5,389 nucleotides of DNA, taken from positions 1-5,389 of the forward strand of contig CAMLRG010000280.1 of NCBI GenBank assembly GCA_946482335.1, in the 5' to 3' direction. Position numbers and translations under genes: made by a program. The notes beneath the pieces were generated by a model. That model was not told the origin of the DNA and ran no database searches. It saw only the letters and a program-made list of their open reading frames with translations. Origin of the DNA: an uncultured Duganella sp. Lineage in GTDB: Bacteria; Pseudomonadota; Gammaproteobacteria; Burkholderiales; Burkholderiaceae. Each line of letters begins with the position of its first letter. The first letter of the stretch is position 1. Shown here in pieces: positions 1 through 5,389 of this stretch.

Positions 1-309
1 ATCGGCGCCATGCGCTGCCACAGCCAGGCGCTGACCATCAAGCTGCGCAAGGACGTGCCGCTGGATGAGGTGAACGACATCATCGCCAAGGACAACCAGT
101 GGGTGAAGCTGGTGCCGAACACCCGCGAAGCGTCGATGAAGGACCTGACCCCGGCCGCCGTCACCGGCAGCCTGACCATCCCGGTCGGCCGCGTGCGCAA
201 GATGTCAATGGGCGGCGAATACCTGTCGGCCTTCACCGTCGGCGACCAGTTGCTGTGGGGGGCCGCTGAACCGCTGCGCCGCATGCTGCGCATCGTGCTG
301 GAAAATTAA
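1..309 (+). CDS. asd: Aspartate-semialdehyde dehydrogenase, C-terminal part (5' truncated by window)
   Basis: Asd reduces L-aspartyl-4-phosphate to aspartate semialdehyde with NADPH, the cytoplasmic branch step towards lysine/diaminopimelate, threonine and methionine. The reading frame is open from base 1, so the gene starts upstream; 102 residues and the TAA stop (307-309) are visible. The seventh visible residue is the His of an RCHSQA motif (bases 13-30), which matches the substrate-binding/catalytic His of the proteobacterial enzyme (His274 in E. coli, from memory). Its partner Arg would lie one codon before the window. The family C-terminus is intact: [39 protein letters not shown]. This is the Gram-negative Asd type, whose C-terminus is very conserved. 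The ATG at 10 is only an internal methionine. A strong terminator 50 nt downstream suggests asd ends its transcription unit. Identification is firm. Confidence 0.97.
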   Translation: MGAMRCHSQALTIKLRKDVPLDEVNDIIAKDNQWVKLVPNTREASMKDLTPAAVTGSLTIPVGRVRKMSMGGEYLSAFTVGDQLLWGAAEPLRRMLRIVLEN

Positions 310-358
310 TAAGGGGTTAATACCTGCTGATTAATAAACAAGATAAGGTATATTTTCT

Positions 359-393
359 AAAAGCCGGATTTCAAAGGGAAATCCGGCTTTTTT
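359..393 (+). terminator. Intrinsic terminator after asd
   Basis: A perfect 13-bp inverted repeat (359-371 with 379-391, core AAGCCGGATTT/AAATCCGGCTT) encloses a 7-nt loop (CAAAGGG). The T-run at 388-393 forms the end of the stem and the tail. It lies 50 nt after the asd stop and should end asd transcription before fimV. The stem is flanked by As on the left, so it could also work weakly on the opposite strand. Confidence 0.92.
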
Positions 394-408
394 CTTTGAA
401 TCAAAGAA
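392..408. promoter_or_regulatory. Perfect 17-bp palindrome, operator-like
   Basis: TTCTTTGAATCAAAGAA is an exact dyad with 8-bp arms (392-399 and 401-408) around a single central A. It begins within the T-run of the asd terminator and lies about 50 bp before the candidate fimV -35 box. Its length and short centre fit a binding site for a dimeric helix-turn-helix regulator better than an RNA hairpin, because as RNA it would be AU-rich with a tight loop. I do not recognise the regulator. The symmetry is seen directly; the function is inferred. Confidence 0.4.
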
Positions 409-457
409 TATTTTCGGCATGAACGAAACAGAATAGCGCGCTTCGGTGGCGTAATGC

Positions 458-486
458 TTGCACGCATCATTTGATGATGTTATGTT
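458..486 (+). promoter_or_regulatory. Candidate fimV promoter with a dyad in its spacer
   Basis: TTGCAC (458-463) and TATGTT (481-486) are separated by exactly 17 bp, as expected for a sigma-70 type promoter, though the -35 match is only moderate. The spacer contains an inverted repeat, CATCAT-TTG-ATGATG (465-479), placed where a bound repressor would block RNA polymerase. Transcription would begin near 493 and give a leader of roughly 48 nt before the fimV ATG. This is inferred from sequence only. Confidence 0.35.
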
Positions 487-523
487 GAGACCTCTGGAAA
501 AGTAACTTTCTTTCCACGTTAAC

Positions 524-529
524 TACAAT
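524..529 (+). promoter_or_regulatory. Alternative -10 element close to the fimV start
   Basis: TACAAT (524-529) matches the -10 consensus in five of six positions but has no convincing -35 box 16-18 bp upstream. If used, transcription would begin around 536-541, so the fimV message would be leaderless or nearly so. That would fit the absence of a Shine-Dalgarno sequence before the ATG at 541. Confidence 0.3.
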
Positions 530-540
530 CGCCGCCCACT

Positions 541-3438
541 ATGCCTGTACAAAAACCTTCCAAGGTCGCGTCGTTCGCGTTGAAAACACTGACCGCTGCC
601 ATGCTCAGCGGCGCCGTGCTCGCTCCTCTTTCCGTCAACGCCGCCGGTCTTGGCAAGCTCACTGTGCTGTCCTCCCTGGGCCAGCCGCTGCGCGCCGAAA
701 TCGAATTGACGGCCGTCACCGCCGACGAAGCGTCCGAACTGGTGGCCAAGCTGGCCTCGGCGGATGCCTTCCGCGCCGCCAATATCGACTTCAATCCAGC
801 CCTGCTCAGCCTGCGCTTCGAGGTTGAAGCCCGTGGCGCCCGCCAGTTCATCCGCGTCACGTCGACCCAGCCTATCAACGAGCCTTTCGTCGACATGCTG
901 CTGGAACTGACCTGGACCAATGGCCGCCTGGTGCGCGAATACACGTTCCTGCTCGATCCGGCCGACCTGCGCAGCACCCAGGCACCGCAAGTGGCGGCAC
1001 CGGTGGACGTGCGCAGCGCACGCCCCGCTGCAACCACCGCACCGCCAGCGCCCAGCGCCGCTGCGCCTGCACCGGCCGCAGCGCAGCGCGCACCATCGCA
1101 AGCGGCCCCCCGCGCCGCCGCCGCGCAGGATGCGCCGGCTGCCGACAGCTATGAAGTCAAAAAGGGCGACACGCTGGGCCGCATCGCCGGCCGCCTGAAG
1201 CCGGCCGACGTTTCGCTGGACATGATGCTGGTGGCGCTGTACCGCGCCAACCCGGATGCCTTCGCCGGCAAGAACATGAACCGCCTGAAGTCCGGCAGCA
1301 TCCTCTCGGTGCCGGATGCGAACACCATCAAGGGCACCAGCCAGGGCGAGGCCCACGGCGTGGTGGTGGCGCATGCCGCCGACTTCAATGCCTACCGCGC
1401 CAAGCTGGCCGGCCAAGTGGCTGCCGCCACCCCAGCCAAGGAACCGGAAGCCCAGCAAAGCCAGACCGGCAAGATTACCGCCCAGGTCAAGGAGCGTCCG
1501 ACCGCCGTCACCGAATCGAAGGACCAGCTGAAACTGTCCAAGGCCGGCGAAGCGTCCGGCAAGGCCGGCAAGACCGGGGCGGTGGAAGACAAGATCGCCA
1601 AGGACCGCCAGATGGCCGACGCCAGCGCCCGCGTCAAGGAGCTGGAAAAGAACGTCAACGACCTCGAGAAGTTGATGGAGGTGAAGAACAAGGCGGCCGC
1701 CGATGCCCAGGCCAAAGCCCAGGCACCGGCCGCTGCGGCAGATGCCGCCAGCCCGGCCGCCAGTCCGGCCGACAAGGGCGTGGAAGCGCCCGCTCCGGTG
1801 CCGGTGGAAGCGGCACCGGCCAAACCGTCCAAGCCGAAGCGCAGCACCGTAGCGCCGGCACAGGCCCCGGTGGGGCCAAGCCTGGTCGATACGATCATGG
1901 ACAATATCCAGCTGATCGGCGCCGCGGTGGCCGCCCTGCTGGGCGTCGCCGCGCTGCTGGTCATGCGCCGCCGCAAGTCCGCCGAACAGATGACGTTGCC
2001 GAAAACGGAAACCAGCAGTGTGCTGGGCGACCCGGGTACCACGGCGCACTCCCTGTTTGCCGAAACCGGCGGCCAGAGCGTCGATACCAGCAACAGCGTC
2101 TTCAATTCGAACTTCGCCCCATCGGCCAGCCAGCTCGACACCAATGAGGTCGATCCGGTGGCCGAAGCCGACGTGTACATCGCTTACGGCCGCGATGCCC
2201 AGGCCGAGGAAATCCTGAAGGAAGCGCTGCGCGTCCATCCGGAACGCCATCCGGTGCGCCTGAAACTGCTGGAAATCTACGCCGGCCGCAAGGATGCGCG
2301 CGCCTTCGAAACCCAGGCCAGCGAACTGTATTCGATGACCAAGGGCCAGGGCGACGAGTGGGCGCAAGCGGCTGCGCTGGGCGCCGGCATCGACCCGGAT
2401 AATCCGCTCTACGTCAATGCGGCGCAGGCGAAGGCTGCCGCCGGCCTGGGCGCGGGCGCCGCAGCGGCCGGCGCTGCCGCAGGAGCCGCCGCAGCGCCCT
2501 TTGTCGCCAGCGATTCGAATGAGCTGAACGATTTTGCCGCCATGTTCGCCGAGCCGGCAGCGCCGGCAACGGCCGCCCCTGCCGAGGCCGGTGGCCTGGA
2601 CCTGGACCTGAGCCAGGACGCCGCGCCGGCCACGGCGGAATCGAACCTGATGGACTTCGACCTCGACCGCGACGCCACCGCGCTGCCTTCCCTGGCCGAG
2701 GAGGCGCCGCCGGCCCCGCAGGCTGCCGACAGCAATACCCTGGACTTCGACCTGGGCGGCCTGAGTTTCGACGAACCGGCGGCAGTCGCCGCGACCGAGG
2801 CGCCAGCCCCGGCACCGGCTGCCGAGGAAGTGCAAGACCTGTCCTTCGACCTGGGCCTGGACACGCCGCCCGCCAAAGCCGAAACGGTGGAAGCCGCGCC
2901 GGCACCGGACGCGATGGCCGATATCGGCATGGACTTCAACCTGGACCTGCCGGGCGAAACCAAGGCCGAGGCAGCGCCGGCCGCGACGCCGGCGCCCGCC
3001 GCCGATCCGCTGGCCGAGCTGGACATGATGGACTTCTCGCTGCCGGGCGGTGAGACGGCCCAGCCGGCGGCCGCGCCGGCGCCGGTGGAAGAGGTGCCTT
3101 TGTCGGCCGCCGACTTTGCGCTGGACCTGCCGGCTGCCGAGGCTGCAGCGCCCGCGCCGGCCGTGCCGGCGGCAGCGGCCCCGGCACCGGCCGACTTCGA
3201 CCTGTCCGGCATCGACCTGGACCTGGGCGACACCGGCCAGCCGGCCGGCACCCCGGTGCAGAACGAGGAAGAATTGTCGGCCCTGCACATGGAAATGGAC
3301 ACCAAGCTGGACCTGGCAGTGGCTTATCAGGAAATCGGCGACAAGGAAGGCGCGCGCGAGCTGCTGGATGAAGTGATCCGCGGCGGCAGCGACGACCAGG
3401 TGGCGCGGGCTTCGGCCATGCGCGCCCAGCTGGGCTAG
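541..3438 (+). CDS. fimV: FimV-type inner-membrane hub protein (LysM, TPR, acidic tail)
   Basis: FimV proteins bind peptidoglycan through a periplasmic LysM domain and use their cytoplasmic part to organise type IV pilus/type II secretion assembly, cell polarity and cyclic-AMP signalling (known from Pseudomonas; here by family). The 965 residues resemble P. aeruginosa FimV (about 920). In order: signal peptide 1-34 (likely cut after VNA); FimV N-domain about 36-140, opening GLGKLTVLSSLGQPLRAEIEL; Ala/Pro linker; LysM about 202-260 (YEVKKGDTLGRIA); coiled coil about 348-395 with heptad V365, L368, V372, L375, M379; membrane helix about 456-475 followed by RRRK, placing the C-terminus in the cytoplasm; TPR-like region about 536-625; Ala/Gly stretch about 631-652; acidic motif array 687-895; conserved FimV C-terminal motif about 915-965 (TKLDLAVAYQEIGDKEGAREL). 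An in-frame TAA at 520-522 fixes 541 as the furthest possible ATG. No Shine-Dalgarno is seen; TTG at 580 is a less likely start. Confidence 0.95.
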   Translation: MPVQKPSKVASFALKTLTAAMLSGAVLAPLSVNAAGLGKLTVLSSLGQPLRAEIELTAVTADEASELVAKLASADAFRAANIDFNPALLSLRFEVEARGARQFIRVTSTQPINEPFVDMLLELTWTNGRLVREYTFLLDPADLRSTQAPQVAAPVDVRSARPAATTAPPAPSAAAPAPAAAQRAPSQAAPRAAAAQDAPAADSYEVKKGDTLGRIAGRLKPADVSLDMMLVALYRANPDAFAGKNMNRLKSGSILSVPDANTIKGTSQGEAHGVVVAHAADFNAYRAKLAGQVAAATPAKEPEAQQSQTGKITAQVKERPTAVTESKDQLKLSKAGEASGKAGKTGAVEDKIAKDRQMADASARVKELEKNVNDLEKLMEVKNKAAADAQAKAQAPAAAADAASPAASPADKGVEAPAPVPVEAAPAKPSKPKRSTVAPAQAPVGPSLVDTIMDNIQLIGAAVAALLGVAALLVMRRRKSAEQMTLPKTETSSVLGDPGTTAHSLFAETGGQSVDTSNSVFNSNFAPSASQLDTNEVDPVAEADVYIAYGRDAQAEEILKEALRVHPERHPVRLKLLEIYAGRKDARAFETQASELYSMTKGQGDEWAQAAALGAGIDPDNPLYVNAAQAKAAAGLGAGAAAAGAAAGAAAAPFVASDSNELNDFAAMFAEPAAPATAAPAEAGGLDLDLSQDAAPATAESNLMDFDLDRDATALPSLAEEAPPAPQAADSNTLDFDLGGLSFDEPAAVAATEAPAPAPAAEEVQDLSFDLGLDTPPAKAETVEAAPAPDAMADIGMDFNLDLPGETKAEAAPAATPAPAADPLAELDMMDFSLPGGETAQPAAAPAPVEEVPLSAADFALDLPAAEAAAPAPAVPAAAAPAPADFDLSGIDLDLGDTGQPAGTPVQNEEELSALHMEMDTKLDLAVAYQEIGDKEGARELLDEVIRGGSDDQVARASAMRAQLG
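2599..3225 (+). repeat. Array of D-[FL]-x-L motifs in the acidic FimV tail
   Basis: Within fimV, short motifs of the form D-F-D-L recur in an Ala/Pro/Glu-rich background. They start at residues 687 (DLDL), 705 (DFDL), 735 (DFDL), 768 (SFDL), 798 (DFNL), 831 (DFSL), 858 (DFAL), 885 (DFDL) and 892 (DLDL). Successive spacings are 18, 30, 33, 30, 33, 27, 27 and 7 residues. At DNA level GACTTCGACCTG is nearly repeated at 2653, 2743 and 3193. The pattern suggests evenly spaced hydrophobic-acidic docking motifs on a disordered tether; the partner is unknown. Confidence 0.75.
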
Positions 3439-3456
3439 CCGCTGCGCTTTTCGCCG

Positions 3457-3462
3457 TATAAT
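3457..3462 (+). promoter_or_regulatory. -10 box of a likely truA-trpFB promoter
   Basis: A perfect TATAAT (3457-3462) lies 39 bp before the truA start, with no good -35 hexamer at 16-18 bp upstream (this falls around the fimV stop codon, GGCTAG-like). Its last two bases are also the first two bases of the terminator stem that follows. Transcription would begin near 3469, inside the left arm of that stem. In high-GC betaproteobacteria an isolated GTATAAT before a gene is a reasonable promoter signal, but activity is inferred. Confidence 0.5.
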
Positions 3463-3497
3463 GCCCGGTCACAGATCACACTGACCGGGCATTTTTT
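3461..3497 (+). terminator. Intrinsic terminator between fimV and truA
   Basis: ATGCCCGGTCA (3461-3471) pairs perfectly with TGACCGGGCAT (3482-3492), an 11-bp stem with a 10-nt loop, followed by TTTTTT (3492-3497) and then ATTTTG. It starts 22 nt after the fimV stop and ends only three bases before the truA TTG start codon. It should stop transcripts coming through fimV. Transcripts beginning at the overlapping TATAAT would lack most of the left arm and could not form it. Confidence 0.85.
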
Positions 3498-3500
3498 ATT

Positions 3501-4304
3501 TTGAAACGCATCGCACTAGGAGTCCAGTACAACGGCGCCGACTGGCTCGGCTACCAGATCCAGCCGCATGGCCAGACCGTGCAGAACAAGCTGGAGGAAG
3601 CCATCGAGCGCTTCGCCTGCGTCAGGCTGGGCACCACTTGCGCCGGCCGCACCGACGCCGGCGTGCACGCGCTGAACCAGGTGGTGCATTTCGACACCGA
3701 GCTGGAACGCGCCGAACATGCCTGGGTGCGCGGCATCAACGCTTTCCTGCCCGAGTCCATCGGCGTGCGCTGGGCGCGCTACCTGCCCGAGGCGCCGGCG
3801 CCGGAGCAGGAATTCCACTCCCGCTTCAGCGCCCGTTCGCGCACTTACCATTACCTGCTGTACAACCACCAGGTGCGCTCGCCGCTGCTGGCCGGGCGCG
3901 CCGGCTTCACCCACTGGCAGCTGGACGTCGGCCGCATGCGCGAAGCCGTCAAGCCCTTGATCGGCACGCACGACTTCACCGCTTTCCGCGCTTCCATGTG
4001 CCAGGCCAAAACGCCGGTCAAGGAGATGCAGCTGATCGAGATCGAGCGCCATGGCGACATGATCCTGTTCACCCTGCGCGCCAACGCCTTCCTGCACCAT
4101 ATGGTGCGCAACCTGGTCGGCTCGCTGATCTACGTCGGCCAGGGCCGCGAGAATACGGACTGGCTGGGCGAACTGCTGGCAGGGAAGGACCGCACCAGGG
4201 CTGCGCCGACCTTCATGCCCGACGGGCTGTACCTGGCGAAAATCGAATACGACGACAAATGGGGCTTGCCGTACGAAGAGCCCAGCATCCTGCCCGCTTT
4301 CTGA
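3501..4304 (+). CDS. truA: tRNA pseudouridine(38-40) synthase TruA
   Basis: TruA converts uridines 38, 39 and 40 in the anticodon arm of many tRNAs to pseudouridine, in the cytoplasm. The 267 residues match the usual family length (about 270). Hallmarks are the catalytic Asp52 in AGRTDAGVHA (48-57), the active-site Tyr116 in RTYHYLLYNH (Tyr118 in E. coli), HDFTAFRAS (157-165) and the C-terminal HHMVRNLVGSL (199-209) and KDRTRAAPT (229-237). A short extra Ala/Pro/Glu segment near residues 97-103 lies before the FHSRFSA motif, relative to the E. coli protein as I recall it. The start is TTG at 3501: the frame is closed by TAA at 3459-3461, the only other codon nearby is ATT 3498, and MKRIALGVQYNG is the expected N-terminus. 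No Shine-Dalgarno precedes it, only a U-rich tract. It is the likely first gene of a truA-trpF-trpB transcript. Confidence 0.97.
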   Translation: MKRIALGVQYNGADWLGYQIQPHGQTVQNKLEEAIERFACVRLGTTCAGRTDAGVHALNQVVHFDTELERAEHAWVRGINAFLPESIGVRWARYLPEAPAPEQEFHSRFSARSRTYHYLLYNHQVRSPLLAGRAGFTHWQLDVGRMREAVKPLIGTHDFTAFRASMCQAKTPVKEMQLIEIERHGDMILFTLRANAFLHHMVRNLVGSLIYVGQGRENTDWLGELLAGKDRTRAAPTFMPDGLYLAKIEYDDKWGLPYEEPSILPAF

Positions 4305-4315
4305 GGAAATCCGCC

Positions 4316-5008
4316 ATGCCACGCACCCGCATCAAGATTTGCGGCCTGACCCGCGAAGAAGACGTCCTGGCCGCGGTGGCGGCCGGCGCCGATGCCGTGG
4401 GCTTCGTGTTTTACGACAAGAGTCCGCGCTACGTCACGCCGCAGCGCGCCGCCGAACTGATTGCGCTGTTGCCGCCGTTCGTGACGCCGGTCGGCCTGTT
4501 CGTCAACCATACGGCCGCGCAGGTGGCGGCCACGGTGGCGGTGGCGCCGGTATCGCTGTTGCAATTCCACGGCGACGAGAGCGCCGACGATTGCGCCGCG
4601 GCCGCGCGCGCGGCGGGGCGGGCGTTTGTGCGGGTGTTCCGCGTCAAACCGGACACAAGCGGCGCCGAGCTGCTAGAATATGAGCGAATTTGCCGCGCAT
4701 CCAGTGGCTTGTTCTCGGGCCTCCTGCTCGATACCTTCGTGGATGCATATGGCGGCGCAGGAAAGGTTTTCGATTGGTCCCTCATCCCAAAAGAACTCGC
4801 GCATCGGGCCGTTTTGAGTGGTGGCTTGAGCGTGCAAAATGTGACTGGCGCAGTGGCCAGCGTTCGCCCTTACGCGGTTGACGTCTCAAGTGGCGTCGAG
4901 CGCGCCAAGGGCATCAAAGATGCTCGCCTGATCGCGGACTTCATCCGCGGCGTGCGGGCAGCAGATGCCACTTTTGAGAAAGATCCGCACCATGAAAACT
5001 CCGCTTGA
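4316..5008 (+). CDS. trpF: Phosphoribosylanthranilate isomerase TrpF
   Basis: TrpF carries out the Amadori rearrangement of N-(5-phosphoribosyl)anthranilate to CdRP, the third step of tryptophan synthesis, in the cytoplasm. The 230-residue single-domain TIM barrel shows the catalytic Cys9 in KICGLT (7-12), the general acid Asp139 in [15 protein letters not shown] (146-154), and the two phosphate-binding segments [10 protein letters not shown] (167-176) and VDVSSGVE (188-195). The ATG at 4316 lies 11 nt after the truA stop. A good ribosome site (GAGGAA, 4303-4308) overlaps that stop, so the genes are probably co-transcribed and coupled. It is a stand-alone trpF, not fused to trpC. Codon use changes sharply near codon 120: by hand count about 16 of 119 codons end in A/T before it and about 44 of 111 after it. 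All key residues are present. Confidence 0.97.
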   Translation: MPRTRIKICGLTREEDVLAAVAAGADAVGFVFYDKSPRYVTPQRAAELIALLPPFVTPVGLFVNHTAAQVAATVAVAPVSLLQFHGDESADDCAAAARAAGRAFVRVFRVKPDTSGAELLEYERICRASSGLFSGLLLDTFVDAYGGAGKVFDWSLIPKELAHRAVLSGGLSVQNVTGAVASVRPYAVDVSSGVERAKGIKDARLIADFIRGVRAADATFEKDPHHENSA

Positions 5009-5389
5009 TGCGCCACCAGCGCACCTGTTCCACGCCTCGTCTTACCACCTGCCCGACGCCACCGGCCATTTCGGCCCTTACGGTGGCTCCTTCGTCGCCG
5101 AAACCCTGAGCTATGCGCTGGCCGAGCTGCGCGAAGCCTATGCCAAATACAGCAAGGATGAACTGTTCCTCGAAGAGTTCCGCTATGAGCTGAAGCATTT
5201 CGTCGGCCGTCCTTCCCCCGTGTACCATGCCAAACGCTGGTCCGACCAGCTGGGCGGCGCGCAAATCTTCTTCAAGCGCGAAGACTTGAACCATACCGGC
5301 GCGCACAAGATCAACAACGTGATCGGCCAGGCATTGCTGGCCAAGCGCATGGGCAAGCCGCGCATCATCGCCGAAACCGGCGCCGGCCA
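4992..5389 (+). CDS. trpB: Tryptophan synthase beta subunit, N-terminal part (3' truncated by window)
   Basis: TrpB joins indole and L-serine to form tryptophan using pyridoxal phosphate, in an alpha2-beta2 complex with TrpA. About 132 of the usual roughly 400 residues are visible, open to the window edge. Recognisable parts are [13 protein letters not shown] (27-39, the family N-terminal motif), GRPSPVYHA (72-80), and [15 protein letters not shown] (95-109) with the PLP-binding Lys106 (Lys87 in Salmonella). The catalytic Glu128 (Glu109 in Salmonella) lies in AETGAG at the edge. The ATG at 4992 overlaps the trpF end by 17 nt, suggesting translational coupling. A weak purine-rich site (GAGAAAGA, 4976-4983) precedes it. 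The N-terminus is about 19 residues longer than Salmonella TrpB before the shared core. trpA probably follows outside the window. Confidence 0.96.
   Translation, partial: MKTPLDAPPAHLFHASSYHLPDATGHFGPYGGSFVAETLSYALAELREAYAKYSKDELFLEEFRYELKHFVGRPSPVYHAKRWSDQLGGAQIFFKREDLNHTGAHKINNVIGQALLAKRMGKPRIIAETGAG

Noticed and set aside
305..337. Two copies of ATTAATAA (305-312 and 330-337) after the asd stop
   Set aside because: Short AT-rich direct repeat in an AT-rich gap, one copy overlapping the asd stop codon; not convincing as a binding site.
1392..2180. A 262-codon minus-strand frame within fimV
   Set aside because: Ala/Ser-rich shadow of the fimV linker, coiled-coil and membrane region; no independent support.
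2431..2505. Ala/Gly-rich low-complexity stretch in FimV as a possible inserted repeat
   Set aside because: It stays in frame and has the same codon use as its neighbours; such linkers are usual in FimV proteins.
523..3288. A 921-codon open frame on the minus strand across fimV
   Set aside because: It is opposite a convincing FimV reading frame, its product is an Arg/Gly/His-rich mix without any recognisable domain, and long antisense frames are expected when codons mostly end in G or C.
3638..4315. In-frame upstream extension of trpF through truA (apparent 456-residue protein)
   Set aside because: The extension is Arg/Ala-rich out-of-frame truA sequence. TrpF homology begins at the ATG at 4316, which has a good ribosome site.
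3516..4322. A 268-codon open frame on the minus strand across truA
   Set aside because: It mirrors truA almost exactly, has no recognisable domain and no ribosome site; composition shadow.
1..5389. Search for mobile elements, CRISPR, tRNA/rRNA genes, defence or biosynthetic systems
   Set aside because: Nothing found: nearly every base is explained by five conserved genes and short regulatory gaps. I do not claim a new system here.

Overview
The window looks like chromosomal DNA of a high-GC betaproteobacterium, most likely of the Oxalobacteraceae (Massilia/Duganella/Janthinobacterium type). I infer this from the strong G/C preference at third codon positions, the protein family variants, and the gene order asd-fimV-truA-trpF-trpB, a linkage known in Beta- and Gammaproteobacteria. 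The genus is inference, since no search could be run. All five genes lie on the + strand, and together they cover about 94% of the window.

Layout: (1) 1-309 is the 3' end of asd (aspartate-semialdehyde dehydrogenase). It closes with a strong intrinsic terminator at 359-393. (2) 310-540 is an AT-rich intergenic region holding that terminator, a perfect 17-bp palindrome (392-408), a candidate promoter whose -35/-10 spacer contains a second dyad (458-486), and a second -10-like element very close to the next gene. (3) 541-3438 is fimV, a large inner-membrane hub protein with a signal peptide, FimV N-terminal domain, LysM, coiled coil, one membrane helix, cytoplasmic TPR region, an acidic tail with regularly spaced D-F-D-L motifs, and the conserved FimV C-terminal motif. 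(4) 3439-3500 is a compact regulatory junction where a TATAAT box overlaps the first bases of an intrinsic terminator just before truA. (5) 3501-4304 is truA (tRNA pseudouridine synthase, TTG start). (6) 4316-5008 is trpF, 11 nt after truA. (7) 4992-5389 is the 5' part of trpB, overlapping trpF by 17 nt and cut by the window edge.

Functionally the window joins unrelated jobs: aspartate-family amino acid synthesis (asd), cell-envelope/pilus/polarity organisation (fimV), tRNA modification (truA) and tryptophan synthesis (trpF, trpB). The two terminators suggest asd and fimV are largely separate transcription units. truA-trpF-trpB look like one operon, probably started from the promoter just before truA.

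I see no mobile element, CRISPR array, RNA gene or novel multi-gene system. The points worth a second look are the promoter/terminator overlap before truA, an abrupt change of codon usage inside trpF, the periodic motif array in FimV, the two dyads upstream of fimV, and the absence of Shine-Dalgarno sequences before fimV and truA.
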